Assembly: GCA_001602415.1 (NCBI GenBank)
Contig: CP012155.1
Location: forward strand, 1,612,001 to 1,676,000
Origin: Bacteroidetes bacterium UKL13-3
Lineage (GTDB): Bacteria > Bacteroidota > Bacteroidia > UKL13-3
DNA length: 64,000 nucleotides
Direction of reading: 5' to 3'
Both the position numbers and the translations under genes were made by a program. Under the pieces are notes generated by a model, which saw only the letters and a list, made by a program, of their open reading frames with translations, was not told where the DNA came from and ran no database searches. This document shows, in pieces, positions 18,829-26,856 of the stretch (within the stretch, counting starts at the first letter, position 1; each line of letters begins with the position of its first letter).

Positions 18829-19174
18829 TCTCTTTTGTCGTTTTTCTAATTGAGGTAAATATAGCCGTCAGCTGATTTGCCTCGTCAATGAGTTTTTTTG
18901 TTTTATCTAATGATAGAATTTCACTTTCTGTAACCATCTCTAACCAAAATAATGATTCATCAGCTTCTTCCTCAAAAGTTCCAATTTTATGAATGAAGTC
19001 TGCTCTTGATTTTGCTCTACATGCGGCTCTATAATTTGCGGCAACCGAAGTGGAAGATCTTAATAATTGTTTGAAAAGTACTTCAGAAATAAAATCCTTT
19101 GGAACATTTTTAAGTAACTTGATAATTGAAAGAGCAAATAATTTTGTTCGGTTTTTGAGGTCTATTGAATTCAT
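18815..19174 (-). CDS. Four-helix-bundle protein (23S rRNA intervening-sequence type)
   Basis: A 119-residue all-helical protein with the family pattern LLRSSTSVAANYRAACRAKS followed by FIHKIGTFEEEADESLFWLE. These residues mark the small four-helix-bundle family first found in 23S rRNA intervening sequences and related to the Avd proteins of diversity-generating retroelements. The molecular function is unknown. The start at 19174 (MNSIDLKNRTKLFALSI) is preferred over one 19 codons upstream. It is flanked by inverted copies of a palindromic repeat (18795-18810 and 19245-19260) and wedged between folD and queE on the same strand, which suggests a small inserted unit. Confidence 0.88.
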   Translation of the reverse strand: MNSIDLKNRTKLFALSIIKLLKNVPKDFISEVLFKQLLRSSTSVAANYRAACRAKSRADFIHKIGTFEEEADESLFWLEMVTESEILSLDKTKKLIDEANQLTAIFTSIRKTTKENGKR

Positions 19175-19244
19175 AAGGTTAAAATTAAATGGTAAATATA
19201 CTAAACCAAATATTTTAAATCCCCATCCCAAATCTCAAATCTCT

Positions 19245-19260
19245 CCCGATAGCTATCGGG
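19245..19260. repeat. 16-bp palindrome, copy 2
   Basis: The same palindrome as at 18795-18810, with flanks inverted relative to that copy (TCTC inside, ACTCAAATCTCAAAT outside). The folD stop codon (TAG) lies at its centre, so the element supplies the last residues (RFESR) and the stop of FolD. Confidence 0.85.
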
Positions 19261-20131
19261 ACTCAAATCTCAAATGGTTCTTAACTGCATTTAAAGTATT
19301 CAACAACAATCCAACCCTTGTCATTGGGCCAACACCACCAGGTACTGGGGTTATCCAGCTTGCTTTTTCCGATACTTCATCAAACTTCACATCTCCTTTT
19401 AATCGGTAACCACTTTTGGCTGTTGGGTCTTCTACTCGGGTAATTCCTACATCAACAACAACTGCGCCTTGTTTTACCATTTTAGCGGTAACAAAATTTG
19501 GAATGCCCAATGCTGCAATAACAATATCCGCACCTTTAATTACATTTTCAATGTCTTGTGTTTTGCTATGACAAACCGTTACCGTGCAATTTTTTTGCAA
19601 CATCAACGCGCTCATCGGTTTGCCAACAATATCGCTTCTGCCAATAACCACACAATGTTTTCCGGTTGTTTCAATTTGGTAGTGCTCTAACAACTTGATT
19701 ACACCCATAGGCGTTGCTGGTAAATAACAAGGCAATCCTTTAAACATCAGTCCAACATTCATTGGGTGAAATCCATCAACATCCTTACGCCAATCAATGG
19801 TTTGGGTAACTTTGTTTGTGTCAATATGTTTGGGTAAAGGAAGTTGCACAATCAATCCATCGATATCAGGATTGTTGTTAATTTTTATCACTTCATTTAA
19901 CAAATCGGCCTCGGAGATAGTAGCATCAAAACGTAAAACGGTAGAATCAAAACCAACTTCTTCGCAGTCTTTGGCCTTAGCAGCAACGTAAGTTTGGCTT
20001 GCACCATCCGTTCCAACCAAGATAGCAGCTAGATGGGGTGTTTTTTTTCCTGCTGCTTTTAGTTGTTCAACTTCAGCTTTTATTTGTGTGCGAATGTGTT
20101 TAGATACTTCGTTTCCGTTTAGTAATTGCAT
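19253..20131 (-). CDS. folD: Bifunctional methylenetetrahydrofolate dehydrogenase/cyclohydrolase FolD
   Basis: A 292-residue enzyme that interconverts 5,10-methylene- and 10-formyl-tetrahydrofolate with NADP. TYVAAKAKDCEEVG holds the catalytic Lys region. VQLPLPKHI, the Rossmann stretch VVIGRSDIVGKPMSALML, and PGGVGPMTR are family signatures. The length is normal. The last few residues (LRFESR) come from the palindromic repeat at 19245-19260, in which the stop codon lies. It follows ppa on the same strand with 6 nt between them, so ppa-folD is probably one transcript. Confidence 0.95.
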   Translation of the reverse strand: MQLLNGNEVSKHIRTQIKAEVEQLKAAGKKTPHLAAILVGTDGASQTYVAAKAKDCEEVGFDSTVLRFDATISEADLLNEVIKINNNPDIDGLIVQLPLPKHIDTNKVTQTIDWRKDVDGFHPMNVGLMFKGLPCYLPATPMGVIKLLEHYQIETTGKHCVVIGRSDIVGKPMSALMLQKNCTVTVCHSKTQDIENVIKGADIVIAALGIPNFVTAKMVKQGAVVVDVGITRVEDPTAKSGYRLKGDVKFDEVSEKASWITPVPGGVGPMTRVGLLLNTLNAVKNHLRFESR

Positions 20132-20137
20132 ACTATG

Positions 20138-20689
20138 TTAAAATATTTTTCCTCTCCAGGCTTTGTTATATAATTCGATACTCTCTCTGATAATCTCTAA
20201 TGCTTCTTTTTTGCCGAAGAATTTCTCAACTACCACTTCTTTGTTTTCTAATTTTTTGTAGTCTTCAAAAAAGCGTTGCATTTCAATGGTTGTATGCGGA
20301 GGTAAATCTTCAATGTTTTGAATATGGCTTACGCTCATATCATTATTGGCAACAGCAATAATTTTATCATCTGCTTCGCCTTGGTCAATCATTCGCATTA
20401 CACCAATTACACGCGCATCAATCAAGCACAATGGAGGGAGTTCAATGGATGTAATAACTAAAATATCCAACGGATCTTTGTCTTCGCAATATGTTTGCGG
20501 AATAAAACCATAATTAGCAGGGTAGTGCACAGATGAAAACAATACGCGGTCTAATTTTAGTAATCCGCTGCTTTTATCAAGTTCAAATTTTCCTTTACTG
20601 TTTTGAGGAATCTCTATAACGGCTGTAACAATCTCGGGAGCTTCTGCTCCATAATTGACGTTATGCCATGGGTTAAAATTATTGTTCAT
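20138..20689 (-). CDS. ppa: Inorganic pyrophosphatase (family I)
   Basis: A 183-residue soluble pyrophosphatase that hydrolyses PPi from biosynthesis. Visible signatures are [38 protein letters not shown] (the metal-binding Asp cluster D-x-D-P-x-D) and DNDMSVSH-like residues near the centre. The length is typical of bacterial family I enzymes. It lies between lepA, 22 nt upstream, and folD, 6 nt downstream, all on the minus strand. Confidence 0.95.
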   Translation of the reverse strand: MNNNFNPWHNVNYGAEAPEIVTAVIEIPQNSKGKFELDKSSGLLKLDRVLFSSVHYPANYGFIPQTYCEDKDPLDILVITSIELPPLCLIDARVIGVMRMIDQGEADDKIIAVANNDMSVSHIQNIEDLPPHTTIEMQRFFEDYKKLENKEVVVEKFFGKKEALEIIRESIELYNKAWRGKIF

Positions 20690-20711
20690 TTGTTCGTTTA
20701 AGAGGTATGGG

Positions 20712-22499
20712 TTAATCGAGTTTCAACACGGCCATAAATGCGCTTTGTGGTATTTCCACTGATCCAACTTGGCGCATACGTTTTTTTCCTTCTTTTTGTT
20801 TTTCGAGGAGTTTACGTTTACGCGAAATATCACCACCGTAACATTTTGCTGTAACATCTTTTCGCAATGCTTTAATGGTTTCGCGGGCAATTACTTTGGC
20901 ACCAATACTTGCTTGCACCGGAATTTCAAATTGGTGACGTGGAATGAGTTCTCGTAATTTTTCGCAAATGCGCTTGCCCCAATCGTAGGCTCTGTCGCGG
21001 TGAATAATGGCCGAAAGTGCGTCAACGTTATCTTTGTTCAATAAAATGTCGAGTTTAACCAGCTCTGATTGTACATATCCAATTGGGTGGTAATCAAACG
21101 AAGCGTATCCTTTTGAAATCGTTTTTAAGGTATCAAAAAATCCGAATACAACTTCAGCCAAAGGCATGTCGAATTTCATTTCTACACGCTCAGCTGTTAA
21201 ATAAACCTGACTTTTTAGCATCCCTCTTTTACCTAAACACAATCCCATAATTGGTCCCACAAAATCGGAACTGGTAATAATGGTTGCCGAAATAAATGGC
21301 TCTTCAACGTAGTCAATATAATTTGCTTCGGGCAAATCGCTTGGGTTGTTTACTACAATTAATTCACCTTTGTTGGTGTGGCAATGGTAACTCACGTTGG
21401 GAACAGTAGTAATAACTGTCATTTTAAATTCACGTTCCAAGCGCTCTTGGATAATTTCCATGTGCAACATTCCTAAAAATCCACAACGGAAACCAAATCC
21501 CAAAGCAGCCGAACTTTCAGGTTCAAATGTTAATGAAGCATCATTCAATTGAAGCTTGTACATGCTTTCGCGTAGCTCTTCAAAATCATCTGTATCAACG
21601 GGGTAAATACCGGCAAATACCATTGGTTTCACATTTTCAAAACCATCTATATGAGTAGATGTTGGGTTCAAAACAGTTGTAATGGTGTCACCAACTTTTA
21701 CTTCGCGAGCTTCTTTAATACCCGAAATGATATACCCAACATCGCCTGCTCTCACTTCAGCTTTGGGTTCCATCGTCATGCGCAATACACCCACTTCATC
21801 GGCAAGGTATTCTTTACCGGTTGCCATAAATTTTACTTTATCGCCTTTGCGAATCACACCATCCAATACACGGAAATAAGCAATAATTCCACGGAACGAG
21901 TTAAATACCGAGTCGAAAATCAACGCTTTTAGCGGCTCTTCCTCAGAACCTTTAGGTGCAGGAACACGCTCAACAACGGCATGTAAAATTTCATGCACAC
22001 CTTGTCCGGTTTTGCCACTTGCACGCAAAATATCTTCGTATTTGCAACCAATCAAATCAATAATCTGGTCGCTTACTTCCTCGGGCATGCTATGCGGTAA
22101 ATCTATTTTATTGAGGATGGGAATAATCTCCAGTCCTTGCTCAATAGCTAAGTACAAGTTAGAAATGGTTTGAGCTTGAATTCCTTGCGAGGAATCAACA
22201 ATTAACAACGCACCGTCACAAGCAGCAATAGAACGAGATACCTCGTAGCTAAAATCCACGTGGCCCGGAGTGTCGATAAGGTTCAATACATATTTTTCAC
22301 CTTTGTAGGTGTAATCCATTTGGATGGCGTGGCTCTTAATGGTAATTCCACGTTCCTTTTCCAAATCCATATCATCCAATACTTGCGCTTCCATATCGCG
22401 CTTGCTGATGGTTTGAGTGTATTCCAATAAACGGTCGGCCAGGGTGCTCTTGCCGTGATCAATATGAGCGATGATACAAAAGTTGCGTATATTCTTCAT
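20712..22499 (-). CDS. lepA: Translation elongation factor 4 (LepA)
   Basis: A 595-residue ribosomal GTPase. It starts [24 protein letters not shown] (G1 is AHIDHGKST), with G3 DTPGHVDF and G4 NKIDLP. It has the EF-G-like domains III and V and the LepA-specific C-terminal domain ending in [20 protein letters not shown]. The usual length is about 600. LepA binds ribosomes and is implicated in back-translocation, stalled-ribosome rescue and subunit biogenesis. A possible -7 box (TATTTTCG on the minus strand) lies about 35 nt upstream. The 212 bp between it and rarA show no gene. Confidence 0.96.
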   Translation of the reverse strand: MKNIRNFCIIAHIDHGKSTLADRLLEYTQTISKRDMEAQVLDDMDLEKERGITIKSHAIQMDYTYKGEKYVLNLIDTPGHVDFSYEVSRSIAACDGALLIVDSSQGIQAQTISNLYLAIEQGLEIIPILNKIDLPHSMPEEVSDQIIDLIGCKYEDILRASGKTGQGVHEILHAVVERVPAPKGSEEEPLKALIFDSVFNSFRGIIAYFRVLDGVIRKGDKVKFMATGKEYLADEVGVLRMTMEPKAEVRAGDVGYIISGIKEAREVKVGDTITTVLNPTSTHIDGFENVKPMVFAGIYPVDTDDFEELRESMYKLQLNDASLTFEPESSAALGFGFRCGFLGMLHMEIIQERLEREFKMTVITTVPNVSYHCHTNKGELIVVNNPSDLPEANYIDYVEEPFISATIITSSDFVGPIMGLCLGKRGMLKSQVYLTAERVEMKFDMPLAEVVFGFFDTLKTISKGYASFDYHPIGYVQSELVKLDILLNKDNVDALSAIIHRDRAYDWGKRICEKLRELIPRHQFEIPVQASIGAKVIARETIKALRKDVTAKCYGGDISRKRKLLEKQKEGKKRMRQVGSVEIPQSAFMAVLKLD

Positions 22500-22711
22500 C
22501 TAAACTGTGTTCTCTCTTTAAAACTAAGGCGCGAAAATAAGCTTTTGAGAGGGTATTTGTGAAGAAATATTTACGTGTATGATAATCGTTATTTTCAAAG
22601 CAAAGGTTAACACTTATAAATACCCTAACAACTCGTAAACAGGCTATTGAACAGCTTTTTCATTCTGTTAGATCAACTTTGTGTAGGAAATTGTTCCCCC
22701 TCCAAATCATC

Positions 22712-23974
22712 TTAATAACCATACTTTTCCTTCCAGCGACTTTTTAAAAAGGAGCGAATCTCTTTTTCGCGGGCATTCTCACCCGGTTCGTAAAATTTTT
22801 GTCCCTTTATGTTGTCTGGTAAGAATTCAAGCTCCACAAAGTTGTTTTCGTATTGATGTGCATATTGATAGTCTTTACCGTAATCCATTTGCTTCATTAA
22901 TTTGGTTGGCGCATTTCTGAGGTGAAGTGGAACGGGAAGCGGGCCCGTTTTACCAACGGTTGCCATGGCATCGTTAATGGCTACATAAGAGGCATTGCTT
23001 TTTGGCGATGTTGCCAAGTATGTTGCACATTGAGCTAAAATAATTCTACTCTCTGGCATTCCAATCACTTGAATAGCCTGAAAAGTGCTAGTTGCCAATA
23101 GTAGTGCATTGGGGTTGGCATTGCCAATATCTTCGCTGGCTAAAATCAACATTCTGCGGGCAATAAATTCTATATTTTCACCACCATCCAACATCCGCGC
23201 TAACCAATAAACGGCTCCATTAGGATCAGAACCGCGCAGTGATTTGATAAAGGCTGAAATAACATCATAATGCGTTTCGCCATTTTTATCATACAACGCT
23301 ACTTTTTGCTGCAACATTTTTGTAACCAACTCATTGGTGATGGTGATGCTATCTGATGTTTGATTGCAAATAATTTCAAGCATGTTGAGCAATTTTCGGG
23401 CATCGCCATTGCTAAATAAAAACAATGCTTCAGTTTCCTCAATATGAATTGTTTTGTGTTTGAGGATTTCGTCAGTTGCAATGGCATGATCTACAATTTT
23501 CCTCAATGTTTCGGGTCCAAGTTCTTTTAAAACATATACCTGACAGCGCGAAAGCAATGCATTGTTTACCTCAAAAGAAGGGTTTTCGGTTGTAGCTCCA
23601 ATTAAAATAATGCTACCATTTTCAACCGCACCCAATAAAGCATCTTGCTGACTTTTATTAAATCGATGAATCTCATCTAAAAACAGAATAACTTTACCAA
23701 ACATGCGCGAGTCATCAATCACTTTCCGCACTTCGCCAACCCCTGCACTCACCGCACTCAATTGGTAAAACTGCATGTTTAATTCATTGCAAATAATACG
23801 GGCAAGTGTTGTTTTACCAACTCCCGGTGGTCCCCACAAAATCATGCTTGGAATAGTTTTATGCTCGATAGATTGGTATAAAATTTCACCCGGTGCAGTT
23901 AAGTGTTCTTGACCTAAATACTCGGTTAAGTGTTGCGGACGAACGCGTTCGGCTAATGGTTTAAGTGCTGCCAT
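22712..23974 (-). CDS. rarA: Replication-associated recombination protein A (RarA/MgsA)
   Basis: A 420-residue AAA+ ATPase of the clamp-loader-like RarA/WRNIP1 family. The Walker A motif is ILWGPPGVGKTTLARI and Walker B is ILFLDEIHRFN, with sensor 1 GATTENPSF. The C-terminal tetramerisation domain includes SLRGSDPNGAVYWLARML. RarA acts at stalled replication forks, where it can open double-stranded ends. The start at 23974 (MAALKPLAERVRPQHL) matches the family. A longer frame adds a non-conserved 21-residue leader. It is divergent from the RlpA-like gene. Confidence 0.93.
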   Translation of the reverse strand: MAALKPLAERVRPQHLTEYLGQEHLTAPGEILYQSIEHKTIPSMILWGPPGVGKTTLARIICNELNMQFYQLSAVSAGVGEVRKVIDDSRMFGKVILFLDEIHRFNKSQQDALLGAVENGSIILIGATTENPSFEVNNALLSRCQVYVLKELGPETLRKIVDHAIATDEILKHKTIHIEETEALFLFSNGDARKLLNMLEIICNQTSDSITITNELVTKMLQQKVALYDKNGETHYDVISAFIKSLRGSDPNGAVYWLARMLDGGENIEFIARRMLILASEDIGNANPNALLLATSTFQAIQVIGMPESRIILAQCATYLATSPKSNASYVAINDAMATVGKTGPLPVPLHLRNAPTKLMKQMDYGKDYQYAHQYENNFVELEFLPDNIKGQKFYEPGENAREKEIRSFLKSRWKEKYGY

Positions 23975-24110
23975 AATTGGTGAACAAAGTAAATGTAAAT
24001 GCAGTTTACTTTCATGATAAAATTGACTCGAGGACAAAACAATTATCCGTAAAATTTGAAGGTTGAAAACTTGCCCAAAGGCTTCTGTTTTTTTATGCTA
24101 TATTGCGGTA

Positions 24111-24539
24111 ATGGGTAATCGTTTTGTATACGGTAAATGGCTGGTAACAATGGTTCTACTATGTGTGTGTGTAGGTTTGCATGCACAAGAATCAGTTGTG
24201 GATAGTGTTTGGAAACCTGTATACTGCGATACCGGATATGCTTCCTTTTATGCCAATAAATTTGAAGGTAGAAGAACTGCAAATGGTGAGCGTTACCGAA
24301 AAAAGTATTTTACCGCTGCCCATAAAACATTGCCTTTTGGTACATTTTTAAAAGTAACAAATCCCAAAAATTATAAGTGGGTAATTGTTAGGGTAAACGA
24401 TAGGGGGCCACACCACAAAAAAAGGATTATCGACTTATCTTTCAAAGCAGCTAAGCATTTAGGAATTATGAGAAGCAGTGGCATAGCCAAAGTGTATATT
24501 GAAGAAGTTCCTAAAATTTCCCCGCAGCAAAAAGAATGA
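24111..24539 (+). CDS. Septal ring lytic transglycosylase RlpA-like (DPBB) protein
   Basis: A 142-residue exported protein with a signal peptide (LVTMVLLCVCVGLHAQ) and one double-psi beta-barrel domain. GYASFYANKFEGRRTANGERY, then AAHKTLPFGTFLKVTNP and VRVNDRGPHHKKRIIDLS, are the RlpA/expansin-like core, with the catalytic Asp in NDRGP. RlpA of Pseudomonas cleaves denuded peptidoglycan at the septum. This short form lacks a SPOR domain, so peptidoglycan targeting may differ. The ATG at 24111 is preferred because it gives a clean signal peptide. It is followed 21 nt later by pabB. Confidence 0.85.
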   Translation: MGNRFVYGKWLVTMVLLCVCVGLHAQESVVDSVWKPVYCDTGYASFYANKFEGRRTANGERYRKKYFTAAHKTLPFGTFLKVTNPKNYKWVIVRVNDRGPHHKKRIIDLSFKAAKHLGIMRSSGIAKVYIEEVPKISPQQKE

Positions 24540-24546
24540 TTCTGTT

Positions 24547-24554
24547 TATTTTTG
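24547..24554 (+). promoter_or_regulatory. Perfect -7 box 6 nt upstream of the pabB ATG
   Basis: TATTTTTG is an exact TAnnTTTG match. Transcription started here would begin at or next to the ATG at 24561. Confidence 0.45.
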
Positions 24555-24560
24555 CCTTTC

Positions 24561-25859
24561 ATGGTTAACTTACAAACGCTTCTTTCACTTAAAGAACACG
24601 CAGCTTCTTGGGTTGAACAATACCCTGTTGGTATGGTACTCGATTCCAATGAATGCCACTCAGCATTCGGACTTAAAAACTATGAGTTACTTATTGCTGC
24701 TGGTATAAAAGAAGAGGTACGATCAGGGGAGAAGGCTTTCGAAAAATTGAACGAATTTATTGCGCATCATAACGGAGAGTGGCTGTTTGGTTTTCTTACC
24801 TACGATTTAAAGAATCAATTAGAAGTTTTAGCCTCCAATCATCGCGATGGAATTGGTTTTCCTGAGCTTTGTTTTTTCGTTCCCCAAAAATTAATTGTGA
24901 TTGATAAAAATGGAGAGTGTATTGTTGGCAATGAGTGGATTGATGAAGTGTTGCAACAACAATTACCTGACAATGCACATAAGCCTGTAAGCCTGCAACA
25001 GCGAGTTTCAAAAGAGCAATACATTGAAGATATTGAAAGCATTAAACAACATATTATTGAAGGCGATGTTTACGAATTAAATTACTGTGTTGAGTTTTAT
25101 GCCGAGCATACAAGCATTACGCCCGACCTCATATACAATAAGTTAAGAAGCAAATCGGCTGTGCCTTTTGGAAGTTTTGTTAAATACCATCATCATTATT
25201 TGATGGGTGCAAGTCCTGAGCGTTTTTTGATGAAACAAGATAATGTGGTTTACTCCCAACCCATCAAAGGAACCATCAAGAGAGGATGTTCACCTGAAGA
25301 AGATGAGGCGCTGAAATTAGCATTGTTGCACTCAGAAAAAGAACGAGCCGAAAACCTGATGATTGTTGATTTGGTTCGAAACGATTTAGCTCGATCAGCA
25401 CAAACAGGTAGTGTGAAAGTGGAAGAACTTTTTGGGGTTTATTCTTTTCCTCAGGTCCATCAAATGATTTCAACGGTTTCGGCAAACATAAAAGAAGGCA
25501 TTAGCATATCGGAAGCAATACAGCTTGCTTTTCCAATGGGTAGCATGACGGGTGCACCCAAAATTATGTCAATGAAGTTGATTGAACAATATGAACGCAC
25601 CAAACGCGGATTGTATTCGGGAGCTATCGGTTTTATAACACCCGATGGGGATTTTGATTTGAATGTTGTGATTCGAAGTATTCAATACAATGCGCAATCA
25701 CAATACCTAAATTTCGAGGTAGGTGGAGCTATTACCTATGATTCGGTTGCCGAATTAGAATACCAAGAATGTTTACTGAAAGCCAAAGCAATGTTTGAGG
25801 TGTTGGGGGAAATGTGCAGATGTGCAGATGTGCAGATGTGCAGATGTGCAGATGTGTAG
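24561..25859 (+). CDS. pabB: Chorismate-binding aminodeoxychorismate synthase component I
   Basis: A protein of about 430 residues in the TrpE/PabB family. Motifs are QPIKGTIKRG, MIVDLVRNDLAR, PMGSMTGAPK and GLYSGAIGFITPDGDFDLNV. It aminates chorismate toward 4-aminobenzoate for folate. PabB is preferred over TrpE because it stands alone without other trp genes and has the PIKGT motif, but the assignment is by eye. The start is the ATG at 24561. The C-terminus is odd: after VLGEM the frame runs into an octamer minisatellite and encodes Cys-Arg-Cys-Ala-Asp-Val-type repeats before stopping at 25859, so the natural stop seems lost or displaced. Confidence 0.85.
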   Translation: MVNLQTLLSLKEHAASWVEQYPVGMVLDSNECHSAFGLKNYELLIAAGIKEEVRSGEKAFEKLNEFIAHHNGEWLFGFLTYDLKNQLEVLASNHRDGIGFPELCFFVPQKLIVIDKNGECIVGNEWIDEVLQQQLPDNAHKPVSLQQRVSKEQYIEDIESIKQHIIEGDVYELNYCVEFYAEHTSITPDLIYNKLRSKSAVPFGSFVKYHHHYLMGASPERFLMKQDNVVYSQPIKGTIKRGCSPEEDEALKLALLHSEKERAENLMIVDLVRNDLARSAQTGSVKVEELFGVYSFPQVHQMISTVSANIKEGISISEAIQLAFPMGSMTGAPKIMSMKLIEQYERTKRGLYSGAIGFITPDGDFDLNVVIRSIQYNAQSQYLNFEVGGAITYDSVAELEYQECLLKAKAMFEVLGEMCRCADVQMCRCADV

Positions 25860-26310
25860 ATGTGCAGATGTGTAGATGTGCAGATGTGCAGATGTGCAGA
25901 TGTGCAGATGTGATGATGTGAAAATGTGAGGGTGTGCAGATGTGCAGATGTGATGATGTGAAAATGTGACTATGTGACGATTTGCAGATGTGAAAATGTA
26001 AGGATGTGACGATTTGCAGATGTGAAAATGTGAGGGTGTGCAGATGTGCAGATGTGTAGATGTGATGATGTGAAAATGTGACTATGTGACGATTTGCAGA
26101 TGTGAAAATGTAAGGATGTGACGATTTGCAGATGTGAAAATGTGAGGGTGTGCAGATGTGCAGATGTGCAGATGTGATGATGTGAAAATGTGACGATGTG
26201 CAGATGTGAAAATGTAAGGATGTGACGATTTGCAGATGTGAAAATGTGAGGGTGTGCAGATGTGCAGATGTGCAGATGTGCAGATGTGAAAATGTGAGGA
26301 TGAGTAAATG
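25812..26310. repeat. Octamer minisatellite of about 62 units
   Basis: Tandem 8-bp units of form NTGNNNAT. Variants include GTGCAGAT (most common), GTGTAGAT, GTGATGAT, GTGAAAAT, GTGAGGGT, GTGACTAT, GTGACGAT, TTGCAGAT and GTAAGGAT. Blocks of about ten to fifteen units are themselves repeated in the same variant order, for example GTGATGAT-GTGAAAAT-GTGACTAT-GTGACGAT-TTGCAGAT, so there is higher-order duplication. The first 48 bp are inside the pabB frame. Open frames here on either strand are low-complexity products of the repeat. The rest of 25860-26406 shows nothing else. Confidence 0.93.
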
Positions 26311-26406
26311 AGTTGGGGGCTTGTTTATTCGTGATTTTTAACAATTATTTTGTGTTTTCGTGTACTAAAAACGGCTAAAAGAAAAGGTGTCCCCCCTAAA
26401 AAAGAT

Positions 26407-26811
26407 TTACAATACTTCAATTCCTTGTTGTCCCATGAAGGTAATTAACACTGTTTTTTTAACGCTGATGCTGTAACTTTCAAAAATGAATTTTCGTTCA
26501 TAAATAGTATTTCCTACATAATAGGTAACAAAATACTCGCTGATTAACGAAAAAATTTCTTCCTGTAACGGTTCAATTCTGGCTACACTTTGTGCCGGAA
26601 TTTCTTTCACAAAATGACGCAAGGTAGTTGTGCTTACGTCTTCACCATCTTTTTGTCCATAGCCTTTACTTGTTACCAAAACACTGTCAATGGTTGTGTT
26701 TTTATAATTAAGCAAATACATGTTCCAAACCATTTCCTTTTCGGCATTCAATTCATACACTGCTGCCATTGTTACACCTTCGGAAATGGGATCTTCAATA
26801 TCTTTAAGCAT
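26407..26811 (-). CDS. Hypothetical protein downstream of the TonB receptor
   Basis: A 134-residue protein of unknown function with no signal peptide, membrane segment or recognised motif. It is a mixed alpha/beta sequence (VWNMYLLNYKNTTIDSVLVTSKGYG, later YYVGNTIYERKFIFES) that looks like a compact globular domain. The start at 26811 (MLKDIEDPIS) is chosen over one 7 codons upstream because the upstream residues look random. It begins 45 nt after the receptor stop on the same strand and may share its transcript. That position alone does not define a function. Confidence 0.6.
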   Translation of the reverse strand: MLKDIEDPISEGVTMAAVYELNAEKEMVWNMYLLNYKNTTIDSVLVTSKGYGQKDGEDVSTTTLRHFVKEIPAQSVARIEPLQEEIFSLISEYFVTYYVGNTIYERKFIFESYSISVKKTVLITFMGQQGIEVL

Positions 26812-26856
26812 GGTACAAATATAAACTACCAAACTGTTCCATGCACCAACTTCTTT

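Noticed and set aside
25970-26344. A 124-codon minus-strand frame rich in His, Thr and Ser
   Set aside because: Entirely within the octamer minisatellite; the open frame follows from absence of stop codons in the repeat.
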